From contig CAZFXS010000001.1 of the NCBI GenBank assembly GCA_964523395.1, positions 1 to 64,000 on the forward strand: 64,000 nucleotides of DNA, given 5' to 3'. The position numbers and the translations under genes were made by a program. This DNA is from JANYJZ01 sp964523395 (GTDB lineage Bacteria > Bacteroidota > Ignavibacteria > UBA10030 > SZUA-254). This document shows, in pieces, positions 26,883 to 37,400 of the stretch. The notes under the pieces were generated by a model, which saw only the letters and a list, made by a program, of their open reading frames with translations, was not told the origin of the DNA and searched no databases. The stretch's first letter is position 1, and each line of letters starts with the position of its first letter.

Positions 26883-29282
26883 ATGACCCTTGGAAAAATG
26901 TTCTGTTGTCTTGTCGGCGTTATAGTTCTTCTGAACGCTACGATGTTTGCGGGATGGCCCTGCAGAACGGATAGTTCGTTGCCTGTGGTAACACAGCCGG
27001 GCAACCAGTGGAATGTGCGGCTGACTGCAGATGGCACGCATGGCGCGATTCTTGTCTGGCAGGACCGCCGCAACGGCACTATGGACAAATTGTATACACA
27101 GCGTATCAGTTCCGAGGGCGGTACGTTATGGCTGTCGGGCGGAGTTGCTCTTGCCGCTACAGCAGGATTTCAGTATTATCCCCAGATTGCCGGCGATGAT
27201 GCCGGTAATGCCGCTGTTGTCTGGCAGGATAACAGGTATGGTCTCGATTACGATATCTTCATTCAAAAAGTCTCTTCCGAAGGTTTACCGCAGTGGACGA
27301 CAGATGGCGTGTTGGTGTGCAACGCTTCCGGTCATCAGTATAATCCGCAGATTGTGCATGATTCCTTTGACGATTATCTCGTTGTGTGGCAGGATCGCCG
27401 CAAGGGTGACTTCGATATTTATGTTCAGAAGTTTAATTCTCTCGGTCAGCCGCTTTGGACGGCAAACGGTCTGGTGCTTTGTTCCGCAACCGGCGATCAG
27501 ATTGATCCGAAAATTATCTCCGACGGTGCCGGCGGCGCGATTATCGCCTGGACCGATTTCAGGGGTGGTTCAGGTTTTTCTGATGTCTACGCCCAGCGTG
27601 TTCTCGCGGGCGGCGTTATACCCTGGGCGGCGAACGGAGTAGCGCTTTCCACTGCCGCGAATTCACAGTCCAATGTTCAGCTTGTAAGCGATGGCGCCAA
27701 CGGCGGCATTGCCGTTTGGCAGGATCGCCGCAGTGGCGCGGTAGATAATATCTACGCGCAGCGTGTTGCCAATAACGGCTCCATGCAATGGGTTGCAGAT
27801 GGCCTTGCTCTTGCCCCCATTTCCGGAGTACAGTATTATCCGCAGGCCGTTGCCGATGGATTGGGTGGGGTCGTTGCTGTATGGCAGGATAATCGATCAG
27901 GTTCAAACTATGATGTTTTTGCCCAGGCAGTGAATAACGCCGGGCAGGTTCTTTGGTCGGGTCCGGGGCGCGCGATCTGTCAGGCAACAGGGCACCAGTA
28001 TTATCCTCAGCTCATTCGTCAGGGGGGAACGGTTGTTGTTTCCTGGCAGGATAAACGGAGCGGGGATTATGATATCTATGGTCAGGGTTTGAATCTCAAT
28101 GGCGATCTTCTCTGGAGTGTCAATGGCGTGAAAATCGCTCAGTCTCCGCTTGATCAATTCCTCCCGCAAATGGCAAGCGATGGTGTGAACGGTGCGATCG
28201 TCGCATTCCCTGATTATCAACTTGGAACCGGTACCACCGATATTTTTGCGCACAGGGTTGGCGCGAACGGTGAGCCTGCGGGCGGTTGCTACCGCACCTT
28301 TGTTCAGGATAGCCTGACGCAGAAATCAGTTCTCCTCCGGAAAATCGCGAGGACTCCTAAGATGCCAACGGTCGGTAATGTACGTGATGAAATATTTACG
28401 CGCGGCGCGTTTTCACAGGGACTCGTGCTTGGTATTGAGCGGACGGACAGCGCAAAACGGTACGGGTGGATTTATTTTACGCGGAGTTATTATGTGCGCC
28501 GGGCTTTTCCGCAAAACGGAGCAGCGCGCCCATTTGACAGGATTTTCGAGCGCCCGTTCCTCGGCAGAATGAAAAATCCTAGTCCGTTCCGTTATAACAA
28601 CGCTATCGTTGGAGAATTGCTTGCCCTCAGAATGAATATTGCCGCCAGCGATGTCGGGCTGACCGCATCGAATTTCGGAAATCTCATCTACGACGATTCG
28701 GTGCACGCCGACAGCCCCCTGCGCGGGCTAACGCTTAGGGGTATCGCTGCAAAGATTGATACCATGCTGACGTACTGGACGAGGTACCGAGATGTCGACT
28801 GGAATGATATCAACTTGTCCTTGCGTAGGATTAACCGCTCATTCAGCGGAAAACTCGATACATTGTCCACGTTCCCGCTGAAAATTACATCGGTGAAACC
28901 GCTCTTCTCGGTGCCGTATCTTGTGCCGAATCCGGATCCGCCTCCGGCGCTTCCTCAGTTTATTCCCCGGGCGGAAGAACTTGATGAAGTTCCTGAAACA
29001 TTTACACTGTATCAGAACTACCCCAACCCGTTCAATCCTACAACAATGATTGAATTTGAACTTCCCGAAGCCGCGATGGTGACGGTGAGAGTATACAATA
29101 TGCTGGGCCAGGAAGTCGGTCTGCTATTGAATGAAAATTATTTGGAGGATGGATATCAGCAGGTAGAATTTGATGGAACCAACCTTTCGTCGGGAGTCTA
29201 TTTTTATCATGTGACAGCAACACCTGTTTCCAATAATACAAAACCGTTGATGCAGGTAAAGAAAATGATTCTTGTCAAATGA
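26883..29282 (+). CDS. T9SS cargo protein with 'VWQDRR' propeller repeats and module B
   Basis: The start at 26883 has only a weak AGG upstream; an in-frame ATG at 26898 is an alternative. The leader is MTLGKMFCCLVGVIVLLNAT; 799 residues. Residues ~40-450 hold about eight repeats of ~52 residues, each ending in a variant of VVWQDRRSG.YDIYAQ, consistent with one beta-propeller. From about residue 469 the protein switches to module B (CYRTFVQDSL, VGNVRDEIF, ERTDSAKRYGWIYF, VGELLALRMNIAASD, FGNLIYDDS, LRGLTLRGIA, INRSFSGKLD, VPYL). It ends with NYPNPFNPTTMIEFELP, the sorting domain. Module B has no family name known to me and recurs in three other genes here. No enzymatic motif was seen; a binding function is the default guess. 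The next gene's start codon lies 26 bases after this stop. Confidence 0.83.
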   Translation: MTLGKMFCCLVGVIVLLNATMFAGWPCRTDSSLPVVTQPGNQWNVRLTADGTHGAILVWQDRRNGTMDKLYTQRISSEGGTLWLSGGVALAATAGFQYYPQIAGDDAGNAAVVWQDNRYGLDYDIFIQKVSSEGLPQWTTDGVLVCNASGHQYNPQIVHDSFDDYLVVWQDRRKGDFDIYVQKFNSLGQPLWTANGLVLCSATGDQIDPKIISDGAGGAIIAWTDFRGGSGFSDVYAQRVLAGGVIPWAANGVALSTAANSQSNVQLVSDGANGGIAVWQDRRSGAVDNIYAQRVANNGSMQWVADGLALAPISGVQYYPQAVADGLGGVVAVWQDNRSGSNYDVFAQAVNNAGQVLWSGPGRAICQATGHQYYPQLIRQGGTVVVSWQDKRSGDYDIYGQGLNLNGDLLWSVNGVKIAQSPLDQFLPQMASDGVNGAIVAFPDYQLGTGTTDIFAHRVGANGEPAGGCYRTFVQDSLTQKSVLLRKIARTPKMPTVGNVRDEIFTRGAFSQGLVLGIERTDSAKRYGWIYFTRSYYVRRAFPQNGAARPFDRIFERPFLGRMKNPSPFRYNNAIVGELLALRMNIAASDVGLTASNFGNLIYDDSVHADSPLRGLTLRGIAAKIDTMLTYWTRYRDVDWNDINLSLRRINRSFSGKLDTLSTFPLKITSVKPLFSVPYLVPNPDPPPALPQFIPRAEELDEVPETFTLYQNYPNPFNPTTMIEFELPEAAMVTVRVYNMLGQEVGLLLNENYLEDGYQQVEFDGTNLSSGVYFYHVTATPVSNNTKPLMQVKKMILVK

Positions 29283-29307
29283 TCCCTTCTTCTCCAAAGG
29301 AGTTCGA

Positions 29308-31653
29308 ATGATCCTTGTGAAGCGTTGTTTTGCTTTGATTATTTTTGCCCTTCTCTTATCCTCCCTCGTTTCAGCACAAATGGCGCGCCAATGGGTGGCC
29401 AGGTTCTCGGGCGGCCTCAAGAATAATAATAATTCCGCTGCGGCAATGACGGTGGATGATTCCGGATATGTGTATGTCACCGGCTGGGTAACGCGCTCCG
29501 GATCAGGCGCCGATTTTGCCACAGTGAAATATTCGCCTGACGGTGAACTTCTCTGGCAGCAATTCTACGCGGGCTCCGGCCTTGGCGAGGATAAGGCCGT
29601 GGCAATTGCACTCGATACTTCGTACAACGTTTATGTAACAGGCTCAAGCATCGGTTCCAATGGATACGATTATCTTACCATCAAGTACAAAGCTGACGGT
29701 ACCGACTCTCTCTGGATGCGCAGATACAATGGTCCCGGGAACAGCGATGACAAACCGGTCGCGATTGCAGTGAATGATTCCTTAAATGTCTTCGTAACGG
29801 GATGGAGTATGGGAGCCGGCACCGGACTCGACTACGCGACTGTGAAATACGACGCTGCGGGAAATCAGAAATTTGAAAAACGCTACAATGGTCCGGGAAA
29901 TAGTGCCGACAGCGCGCTCGCAATGAGTGTGAGAGGCCTTTCCGAATTATATGTTACCGGGACAAGCATCGACTCAGCCTACGACTACGCAACGGTAAAG
30001 TATAACGCCAACACCGGCGATTCCTTGTGGGCCGCGCGGTACGATGGTCCATCAAAAGGATTTGATATTGCCCGTGCAATAATTTCCCGTTCAGCCACCG
30101 AGCTGTATGTCACCGGCAGCAGTATGGATTCTATCGGAAAGTATGATTATCTCACGATCCGTTATAACGGAACGACCGGCGACACAGTCTGGACTGCCCG
30201 GTACGCGGGGCCGGCCGGGGGCGATGATCAGGCGTACGCGATGTCGCTTCAGTCTGGTACAAGAGTGTACGTTTCCGGAAAAAGTGTGAATGCGGGAAGC
30301 TTCACTGATTTTGTCACTGTCAGATATAACCAGAGCAACGGAAATCTTGCCTGGGCGGCAAGCTATAACGGTCCTGCCAATGATGATGATGGTGCCGTCG
30401 CGATGACCGGCGGGGGAAGTCCGCTTCTGGCCGGGCCGAGCACCGGTATCGGCACCGGGAAAGATTATGCCCTCGTGGAAATCAACGGCGGCAGCGGTTC
30501 CGAAACACAGTCGCTCCGGTATGATGGGCCTATCCATGATGACGATATTCCGTCCGCGGTTGCTTCACAGGGTGGAGCATTCTTTATTACCGGAAGCAGT
30601 AAATCGAAAGCAAAAGGCTCGGAATGGCTGACAATTAAATATGTCGATCAGAATGAAATAAAGTACCGGACATTTACGCAGGACAGCCTTGTGCTGAAAG
30701 CTGCCAATATCAAGCCGCTGACAGCAGTGCCGAATATCGGCAATGTGCGGGATGAAGCGTTCCTTAAGGCGTATCCAAAGATCAAGAAAGGATTTGCCGG
30801 GTACCCCGGCGGACTTATCCTCGGTAACGCACGGCGTGACAGCGCAGCAGCATACGGATGGATCCGATTTGATAAAGGAAGTAACATTGCGAAATTTGTT
30901 CCGCACACCTATACTCCGCGCGGATTTGATGTGTACGGCACTTCTGTGTTCGTCGGCGAAAAGAAAAATCCGAAGCTCAGCAAATATGATAATCACCTCG
31001 TCGGTGAATTGCTCGCGCTGAAAATGAATATCGGCGCAAGCGATGCGGAAGTAACACCGCCGACGTTTGGAGATATCACCTACGATGACGGCGATACATC
31101 GAACCATTTTAACGGGTTGACGCTTCGTCAGCTCGCATCCGCAATTGATAATTATCTCACCTACTGGCAGCAATATCCTGTTGTTGACTGGGTGGTGTTC
31201 GATTCCATGCTGACGAGAGTGAACAGGGCGTTCACAGGACCGCTTAAAGTCGTGAGTAAATCTCCTGTTGTTGTCACCGGCGTACTGCCGGTCGACAGCA
31301 TTCCGTACCTCCAGCCGGCGATTGCCCCTCTGCAGAATCCCCTGGCGTTTGATCTCAAAGCTGTTGACGAGGAACTGCCGGCAATGTTCACGCTATACCA
31401 GAATTATCCCAATCCGTTCAATCCCGTCACCACGATTGAATTTGAGCTTCCCGAGCCCGGTCAGGTGAATCTGATTGTCTATGATATTCTCGGCAGAGAA
31501 GTGGGAAGATTGCTTGATAACGAATTCCTGGAAGAAGGGACACAGGATGTCGCATTTGATGCTTCCGGACTTTCTTCCGGCGTCTATTTCTATCGTATCA
31601 ATGTCAATGAAGGCTCGTTCGTTCAGATGAAAAAGATGGTGTTGATGAAGTAA
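29308..31653 (+). CDS. T9SS cargo protein with SBBP beta-propeller repeats and module B
   Basis: ATG 29308 follows a strong AAAGGAG (29296-29302), and MILVKRCFALIIFALLLSSL is a clean signal peptide ending VSAQ; 781 residues. The earlier in-frame ATG at 29272 would overlap the previous gene and is rejected. Residues ~30-440 contain about eight SBBP repeats, each with D.SGYVYVTG, a DYATVKYNA strand and DSLWAARYDGP. This family folds as a seven- or eight-bladed propeller. Module B follows (KYRTFTQDSL, IGNVRDEAF, RRDSAAAYGWIRF, VGELLALKMNIGASD, FGDITYDDGD, NGLTLRQLA, VNRAFTGPLK, IPYL), then the NYPNPFNPVTTIEFELP sorting domain. It is the last gene of the probable 19413-31653 transcription unit. 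The pairing with the previous gene (a different propeller, the same module B) suggests domain swapping on a shared C-terminal half. Confidence 0.87.
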   Translation: MILVKRCFALIIFALLLSSLVSAQMARQWVARFSGGLKNNNNSAAAMTVDDSGYVYVTGWVTRSGSGADFATVKYSPDGELLWQQFYAGSGLGEDKAVAIALDTSYNVYVTGSSIGSNGYDYLTIKYKADGTDSLWMRRYNGPGNSDDKPVAIAVNDSLNVFVTGWSMGAGTGLDYATVKYDAAGNQKFEKRYNGPGNSADSALAMSVRGLSELYVTGTSIDSAYDYATVKYNANTGDSLWAARYDGPSKGFDIARAIISRSATELYVTGSSMDSIGKYDYLTIRYNGTTGDTVWTARYAGPAGGDDQAYAMSLQSGTRVYVSGKSVNAGSFTDFVTVRYNQSNGNLAWAASYNGPANDDDGAVAMTGGGSPLLAGPSTGIGTGKDYALVEINGGSGSETQSLRYDGPIHDDDIPSAVASQGGAFFITGSSKSKAKGSEWLTIKYVDQNEIKYRTFTQDSLVLKAANIKPLTAVPNIGNVRDEAFLKAYPKIKKGFAGYPGGLILGNARRDSAAAYGWIRFDKGSNIAKFVPHTYTPRGFDVYGTSVFVGEKKNPKLSKYDNHLVGELLALKMNIGASDAEVTPPTFGDITYDDGDTSNHFNGLTLRQLASAIDNYLTYWQQYPVVDWVVFDSMLTRVNRAFTGPLKVVSKSPVVVTGVLPVDSIPYLQPAIAPLQNPLAFDLKAVDEELPAMFTLYQNYPNPFNPVTTIEFELPEPGQVNLIVYDILGREVGRLLDNEFLEEGTQDVAFDASGLSSGVYFYRINVNEGSFVQMKKMVLMK

Positions 31654-31761
31654 TATTTTTGCGGAATGCGAATGTGAGAGTTTGAAGCTCAACCACATAA
31701 CGAAAAAATTCCATGATCAAATCCGCAATCCGAAATTCTGCAATTCGAAGTATCAGTCTTT

Positions 31762-31834
31762 GGTGTGGGTTCGGTCCCCACGTCGACATCAAGTCGCCTC
31801 CCCTTGATTCGACTACCGGGCTCACACCGTTTTT
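31762..31834 (+). terminator. Long imperfect stem-loop followed by a T-run, possible terminator
   Basis: GGTGTG at 31762-31767 faces CACACC at 31823-31828. An inner stem, GTCGACATCAAG (31782-31793) against CTTGATTCGAC (31803-31813), has one extra base, and TTTTT follows at 31830-31834. The middle of the stem is imperfect. It may terminate the upstream transcription unit, although it lies 108 bases past the stop. Confidence 0.4.
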
Positions 31835-31848
31835 AAATTGAATCATTC

Positions 31849-32009
31849 AATCATATTAACATTGGGCCATTTTCACAATGAACAGATGATTCAATGAACA
31901 AATGATGCAATGACTCAATGACCAAATTTTATAGTCCCTTTAATCCGTTGTTAATATGTAATCCGCTGTTAATCATTTAATTAGTTCTTATCACTTAATC
32001 CGCTGTTAA
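31849..32009. repeat. Short direct repeats upstream of the gene at 32019
   Basis: Two repeat types occupy the second half of the 31654-32018 gap. First comes a degenerate series of ATGATTCAATGA-like units (about 31885-31921). Then there are three copies of TAATCCGYTGTTAA at 31941-31954, 31959-31972 and 31996-32009. The last copy runs into the AAGGAG ribosome binding site (32008-32013) of the next gene. They may be regulator binding sites or simply decayed intergenic repeats. I see no gene in the gap. Confidence 0.6.
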
Positions 32010-32018
32010 GGAGTTCAC

Positions 32019-34286
32019 ATGAAACGTTTGCTGTTGCTTGCTTTGCTCTTGAGTGCCGTTACAAATCTGCTCGCGTCCGAGCGCAAGATGATTTCCCGTT
32101 ATAACAAATTAACCGGCCAGACTGCTTTCTATCCCGAAGTTTCGGTCAAGGACATTCAGCAGGTGCCGCTGGATTCATTGTTGGTCGCCGATGGTCTTCA
32201 GAACACCATCCCGTCACGTTGGACACTACAAACAACCCCATACCGTACTGATACTGTCGTAATTACTGCGCTGTGTGTGGTTCCGGGAAAGATTATCACT
32301 TTTACGGCAACGGGGTATACCATGCTGTTGGCAGACACTGCAAATATCACAGAGTGGAATGGCTTACTTGTCCGCGCCAATACACCGGACTCAAGCCAGC
32401 TTATTCTTGACGGCTTCCTTAATGTTGAACGGGGAGATATTATCAAGATTACCGGTCTGCTTGCGGAATTTCCTACCACGAGCATGAACAGTGTAACGCA
32501 GTTCCAGCCAATTGCGGGCATTAGCATTGATATTATCGGTTCCATGAATGTTCCCGCTCCGGCTTCAAAAAGTGTCTCCGATTTTTATACCGGATTATTT
32601 TCCGGCGGATCCGTACGCTACAGCACGGGCGAGCCGTTTGAAAGCATGATGGTGGAACTGACGAATCTTACCGTTGACGCACGCGTGAACACCTCCCGCG
32701 GTACATTCAGCATGGTGGACGAAAGCGGCAACCAAATTACGATGTACGATGCCTCAAAATACTTTACCCTCGGCCACGGTACAATTATTGGCCCCGCTGA
32801 TCCTGTCTGGCAGGTCAAATATCCTGTTACGGGACAAAAGATTGACACTATCCGTGGTTTCATTACCACGGTTTCCGGAAGCGAGAATCCGCGCGGATAT
32901 CGTATCGCACCGGTCTATTATGGTGATATTGTCTTCGGTATTGTGCTTCCCAGTGTAACAACGCATCGCCGTAACCCGATTATTGTCAATACCGACAGCA
33001 CGGCGGATATCAGCGTGCGTGCCACGCAACAGCCTGGCGGCGCCGCGATTTCAACTGTTGAGTTGTTGTACTCTGTTGACGGCGGTCCGTTGACAACGGT
33101 GAATATGACATTTAACGCATCCGACAGTACCTATCATGGTCAGATTCCGCCGCAGGCGGAGGGAAGCTTTGTCAGTTACTTTGTTAAAGCGACGGACGCA
33201 AATACCAACAGCCAGATTCTTGCCAGCTCTGCCTTTGGCGGTGCGTCATCGGATACATCGAAGGGAATGTTCTTCTACAAAGTGCTGAATAGTGATCTCA
33301 CGATTCAGGATGTTCAGTATACTCCGTACGTGAACGGCAGAACCGGTTACCTTGCCGCTGTTGTTTCAGTATCAGGTGTTGTTACCGCGGATACCGCCAA
33401 TATCGGCATCACGGCGCTGAATACGGGTGGCACCAGCTCCTGGTATATGCAGGCTGGTAACACTCCGTGGAGCGGTATCTGGATTACGGGACCTGAGTCG
33501 ACAATGGCTGTCATCAAAAATGGCGACAGTATCACGGTGACTGGATCGGTTGCCGAAAACTTTGATGTTACCCGGATACAGAATATTTCCTCGGTCGTAA
33601 TTCACTCTAGCGGAAATGCGGTGCCTCAGCCTGTTGACGTCAGTACGGCGGTATTTGGTCCGACAATCGGCAACGGAAATCCCGGCGCGGAACAGTATGA
33701 AGGCATGCTCGTCCGGCTGACCGATGTGACGATTTCTTCCATCGATCCCGTCTTCTCCGATCCGTCGGAATTCGAAGTCGATGATGCCTCAGGCCCGGTG
33801 ATCGTCCGCCGCGACGGAAGGAATAATTATTCAAACGTTCTTGCTGACACCATTTCCGGAAAGACAATCCTGAAGCTGAACGATAATATTTCCACATTGA
33901 CCGGCGTGATCTACTACAGCTTTAACCGGTACAAAATTGTGCCGCGTACTGCCGCCGACTACGGCGTCATTACAGGCATCGAAGAAATCCCCGGCTCGGT
34001 GCTTCCGGTCAATTATATGCTGAGCAGGAACTATCCGAATCCGTTCAACCCGGTGACAAAGTTCAACGTGAGCCTGCCGCAGGCGTCGTATCTCGATATC
34101 ACGGTCTATAACCTGCTCGGACAGAAAGTCTCGACACTCGTCAGCGAAGAGCGCCCCGCGGGTAATTATACCGTTACCTGGAATGCCACAACACAGAACG
34201 GCATGCCGGTAACCAGCGGCGTCTATTTCGTAAGAATGCAGGCCGGTAACTACATCAATACGCAGAAAATTGTATTGATGAAATAA
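32019..34286 (+). CDS. T9SS cargo protein with two DUF5689/OB-like regions
   Basis: The ATG is five bases after AAGGAG and begins MKRLLLLALLLSAVTNLLAS, a short signal peptide; 755 residues. Residues ~55-310 and ~430-655 each look like the OB-like region seen in the lamin-tail proteins upstream. The first has ITEWNGLLVRANTPDSSQL, VERGDIIKITGLL and PRGYRIAPVYYGD. The second has YLAAVVSVSGVVTADTA, KNGDSITVTGSV, EQYEGMLVRLTDVTI and RYKIVPRTAADYG. Such regions (DUF5689, YhcR-like OB folds) are usually attached to secreted nucleases or phosphatases, but no catalytic domain is present here. An Ig-like segment (VELLYSVDGGPLTTVNM) separates them. The tail NYPNPFNPVTKFNVSLP to TQKIVLMK is the sorting domain. 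A terminator directly follows. It could be a binding or accessory protein; no substrate can be inferred. Confidence 0.82.
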   Translation: MKRLLLLALLLSAVTNLLASERKMISRYNKLTGQTAFYPEVSVKDIQQVPLDSLLVADGLQNTIPSRWTLQTTPYRTDTVVITALCVVPGKIITFTATGYTMLLADTANITEWNGLLVRANTPDSSQLILDGFLNVERGDIIKITGLLAEFPTTSMNSVTQFQPIAGISIDIIGSMNVPAPASKSVSDFYTGLFSGGSVRYSTGEPFESMMVELTNLTVDARVNTSRGTFSMVDESGNQITMYDASKYFTLGHGTIIGPADPVWQVKYPVTGQKIDTIRGFITTVSGSENPRGYRIAPVYYGDIVFGIVLPSVTTHRRNPIIVNTDSTADISVRATQQPGGAAISTVELLYSVDGGPLTTVNMTFNASDSTYHGQIPPQAEGSFVSYFVKATDANTNSQILASSAFGGASSDTSKGMFFYKVLNSDLTIQDVQYTPYVNGRTGYLAAVVSVSGVVTADTANIGITALNTGGTSSWYMQAGNTPWSGIWITGPESTMAVIKNGDSITVTGSVAENFDVTRIQNISSVVIHSSGNAVPQPVDVSTAVFGPTIGNGNPGAEQYEGMLVRLTDVTISSIDPVFSDPSEFEVDDASGPVIVRRDGRNNYSNVLADTISGKTILKLNDNISTLTGVIYYSFNRYKIVPRTAADYGVITGIEEIPGSVLPVNYMLSRNYPNPFNPVTKFNVSLPQASYLDITVYNLLGQKVSTLVSEERPAGNYTVTWNATTQNGMPVTSGVYFVRMQAGNYINTQKIVLMK

Positions 34287-34298
34287 CAAGTGATTCGT

Positions 34299-34350
34299 AA
34301 AACCTCCGATTTCTTTCCCGGAACAATCAGGGTCAGAAATCGGAGGTTTT
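34299..34350 (+). terminator. Strong intrinsic terminator
   Basis: AAAACCTCCGATTTCT (34299-34314) and AGAAATCGGAGGTTTT (34335-34350) are perfectly complementary over 16 bases around a 20-base loop, and the 3' arm itself ends in TTTT. The A/T ends make it potentially bidirectional, though only + strand genes flank it. Confidence 0.88.
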
Positions 34351-34405
34351 ACCGTTAACAGATTCCCAATGCCCGTTCCCGTTTACTTTTCTTCTTAGAG
34401 GATTT

Positions 34406-37400
34406 ATGAAACCTCCCGTCAGTTGTTCCCCGCGTGCGTTATTCATTCTCACAACCCTGTTGACCTGTGTACTCTTTTCGTCGCATAGTTCATCAGCCCA
34501 AACACAGGTCTTCCTCGATAATTTTAATAGGAGTTCCCTGACAACCGGGGCTCCGACGACATATTCAACAACCATTTCAGCAGGAGATGGCGGTGCGAGT
34601 ATTAATGGAAGTTCTTTCCTGGAAATTACAAATGATGCATCGGGTGCGGCCAATGCCAACGGGTTTACGTATGTTTCGGGTCTCATGAGCAGTTACCTTG
34701 CACCATTCAGCAGTACGTTAAACACTAATACAGGTGTTATTGAATGGACGTTTAACTTCAGGTTTAACCGTACAACAAATCCTGCGGGTTTTGCTGCAGG
34801 AGCGTATGGGCCGGCAATAATCCTGGGCTCAACCTCGGCGTCATTTGGTACAGCAGGAAATGGATACGCTGTCGTGTATGGAAACACATCGACTCCCGAT
34901 CCTATTCGCCTTATCCGATTCACCGGTGGTCTTTCTGCGGGAACGCTCACGACGATTATTTCATCCGGTACAAGCGATATTGCTGCGGTGAATAATTATG
35001 TCAGCGTCAGAGTAACCTACAATCCAACCGGAGATAACTGGTCGTTATATGTCAGGGATGATGGTGCGTCGGCATGGTCCGACCCATCAACAGGAGTAAC
35101 ATCACAAAAAGGAAGTACGACATCAGATGCAACATATACAGGTTCATCGTTGAGTAATTTCGGATTTTATTGGAGTTACTCTACTGCCGCAGCCCAGACA
35201 GATCAATTTGATAATTTTAAAGTGACGACCACTGCTGTGGTTCTCACACAATATCGTACAGCAGGTTCTGGAAATTGGAATTCTACCTCAACATGGGAAC
35301 AGTCCACAAATGCCGGCGCATCATGGGCTGCGGCCGGGACTACGCCGACGTCATCCGAGGATTCAATACGTATTCTCAGCGGCGATACGGTTACCGTTAC
35401 TGCAGCAGTCAGTGTCGATCAAGTAATTGTAGATGCAGGTGGTGTTCTTGATAACACCGTAAACGCACTCACCGTTGCCGATGGAACAGGCACAGATCTT
35501 ACGGTGGATGGTACGTTAATCACCTCAAACGGCATTGCAAATAACGGTCTGACTCAAATCAACGGGACATTCCAGATTAATAGCGGCGGATTTATTACGG
35601 GATCTCCAACCTATGGAAGCTCTTCAACTCTTATTTACAATACTGGCGGGACATATGGCCGCGGCGACGAGTGGGCCAATACGAGCGGCGCGGGATATCC
35701 GCACCATGTTACTATTACCAATAGCACAGTTTTGAATCACCCGAATGGCTCAACTGCGGCGCGGGCAATGGGAGGAAATCTTACCATTAGTTCCGGTTCC
35801 GCCCTCTATATGGATTACGGGAGTCCTGGTCCGGGTTCAGCATTAACAGTGGAAGGCAATCTGACATTGCTCGGGTCACTGTCACTTGGTGAAGCCAACG
35901 GGCGTGATCTTTACCTTGGCGGTAACTGGTCCAACAGCGGCGGGACATTTACAGCGAATAATCGTGCTGTCCTTTTCCAGGGCACAGGAACACAAACGAT
36001 AACCAACCCCGGCGGAGAGTCATTCCCATATCTCATTGTCGCCAAACCTTCCGGTAATCTGGTGTTAAATAATGCGGTGACAATTACCGGCTCAGCCGGA
36101 AGTGTGCTGCAATTGGTAAACTCCGGAAGCATCGACCTCAACAGTAATGACCTGATGCTGGACAACGACGGTGGCGATATTCTTACTGATACTGGTCCCT
36201 GCATTATCAGCGGTGGCACTGTGTATTTTAACGGAACAAAAACTGTTACTTCCTCAAGCGGCGGGTCGCTTATCATTGCAAACGCGTATCTTAACGATGG
36301 CGTCAATTTTGGTTCAGGACTTACGACAATTACGTCAAACCTCAGGGTCAATGCGGGGGGATTTGTCGATACAAATCCACCGACATATGATCTGAATTCT
36401 GTCTTGACATATTATTCTGGTGGAACGTATGGCAGGGGACAAGAATGGAGTAATATCAACCTGAACCCCGGCTCACCGTACCATGTTGTTCTCAATAACA
36501 ATACTCAGCTCGATCTTGGCGCGAATAGCGGAAGCGCCACCGCGCGGTATGTCCGGGGAAATCTCTTTATCATCATCGGTTCTGAACTGACAATGAATGC
36601 CTCCGGCAATGAGATGACTGCCGGCCTGTACGTTGACGGCGACGTGTCGAATGATGGCACGCTGACGCTTTCCAGTCTCTCCGGCGGGGATATTCATATT
36701 ACCGGAAATTACACACAAAATTCCACGTATACACCGAACGGACGCGCCATGATCTTTGGCGGTGCGGGAACTTCCACCATTACCGGTGCCGGGATCGTGC
36801 TCGATGATCTGGATGCGGATAAGGGAGTTGCCCTGAACCTCGGCAGTAATATCACTGTGAACGGAACCCTGAATATTACCAGCGGCACAGTCAACACAGG
36901 TTCTGATACGCTGTTTCTCGGCCCGTCCGGCAGTTTATCCGAGCCCGGAAGCGGTTCGATTGTGCACGGAAATGTTCAGGCGTCGCGTACCATTTCTTCC
37001 ACCGGTGCGAATGAAACCTTCGGCAATCTCGGCTACGAAATCGAAGCGGTAAGCGTGCCGGTTCCGGGCGCTACAACAATTACCAGAGTGACCGATGTCG
37101 CACTGAGCGGAGAAGGAAATTTCAGCATCAAACGCTCGTATGATGTCTCTGCGGCGACAAATACGGGAGTGAATCTCAACATCAAGTTTCATTATGATGA
37201 TACCGCGACAGAACTCAATGGCTCCGACGAATCCAAGCTGTTGCTCTTCCGGTCACCTACCGGTGCCGCGCCGTGGGGCGAAGTCGGGTACACGACACGG
37301 AATACTGCCGGAAATTATGTAACCCTCAACAACGTTCACCAGCTCTCAACCTGGACTGCCGCGGATTCGTTTAATATTCTCGGCCAGCCTGTGGTTGAGG

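Noticed and set aside
29272..29307. Upstream start for the SBBP gene overlapping the previous stop
   Set aside because: ATG 29308 has a near-perfect AAAGGAG and begins the signal peptide directly.
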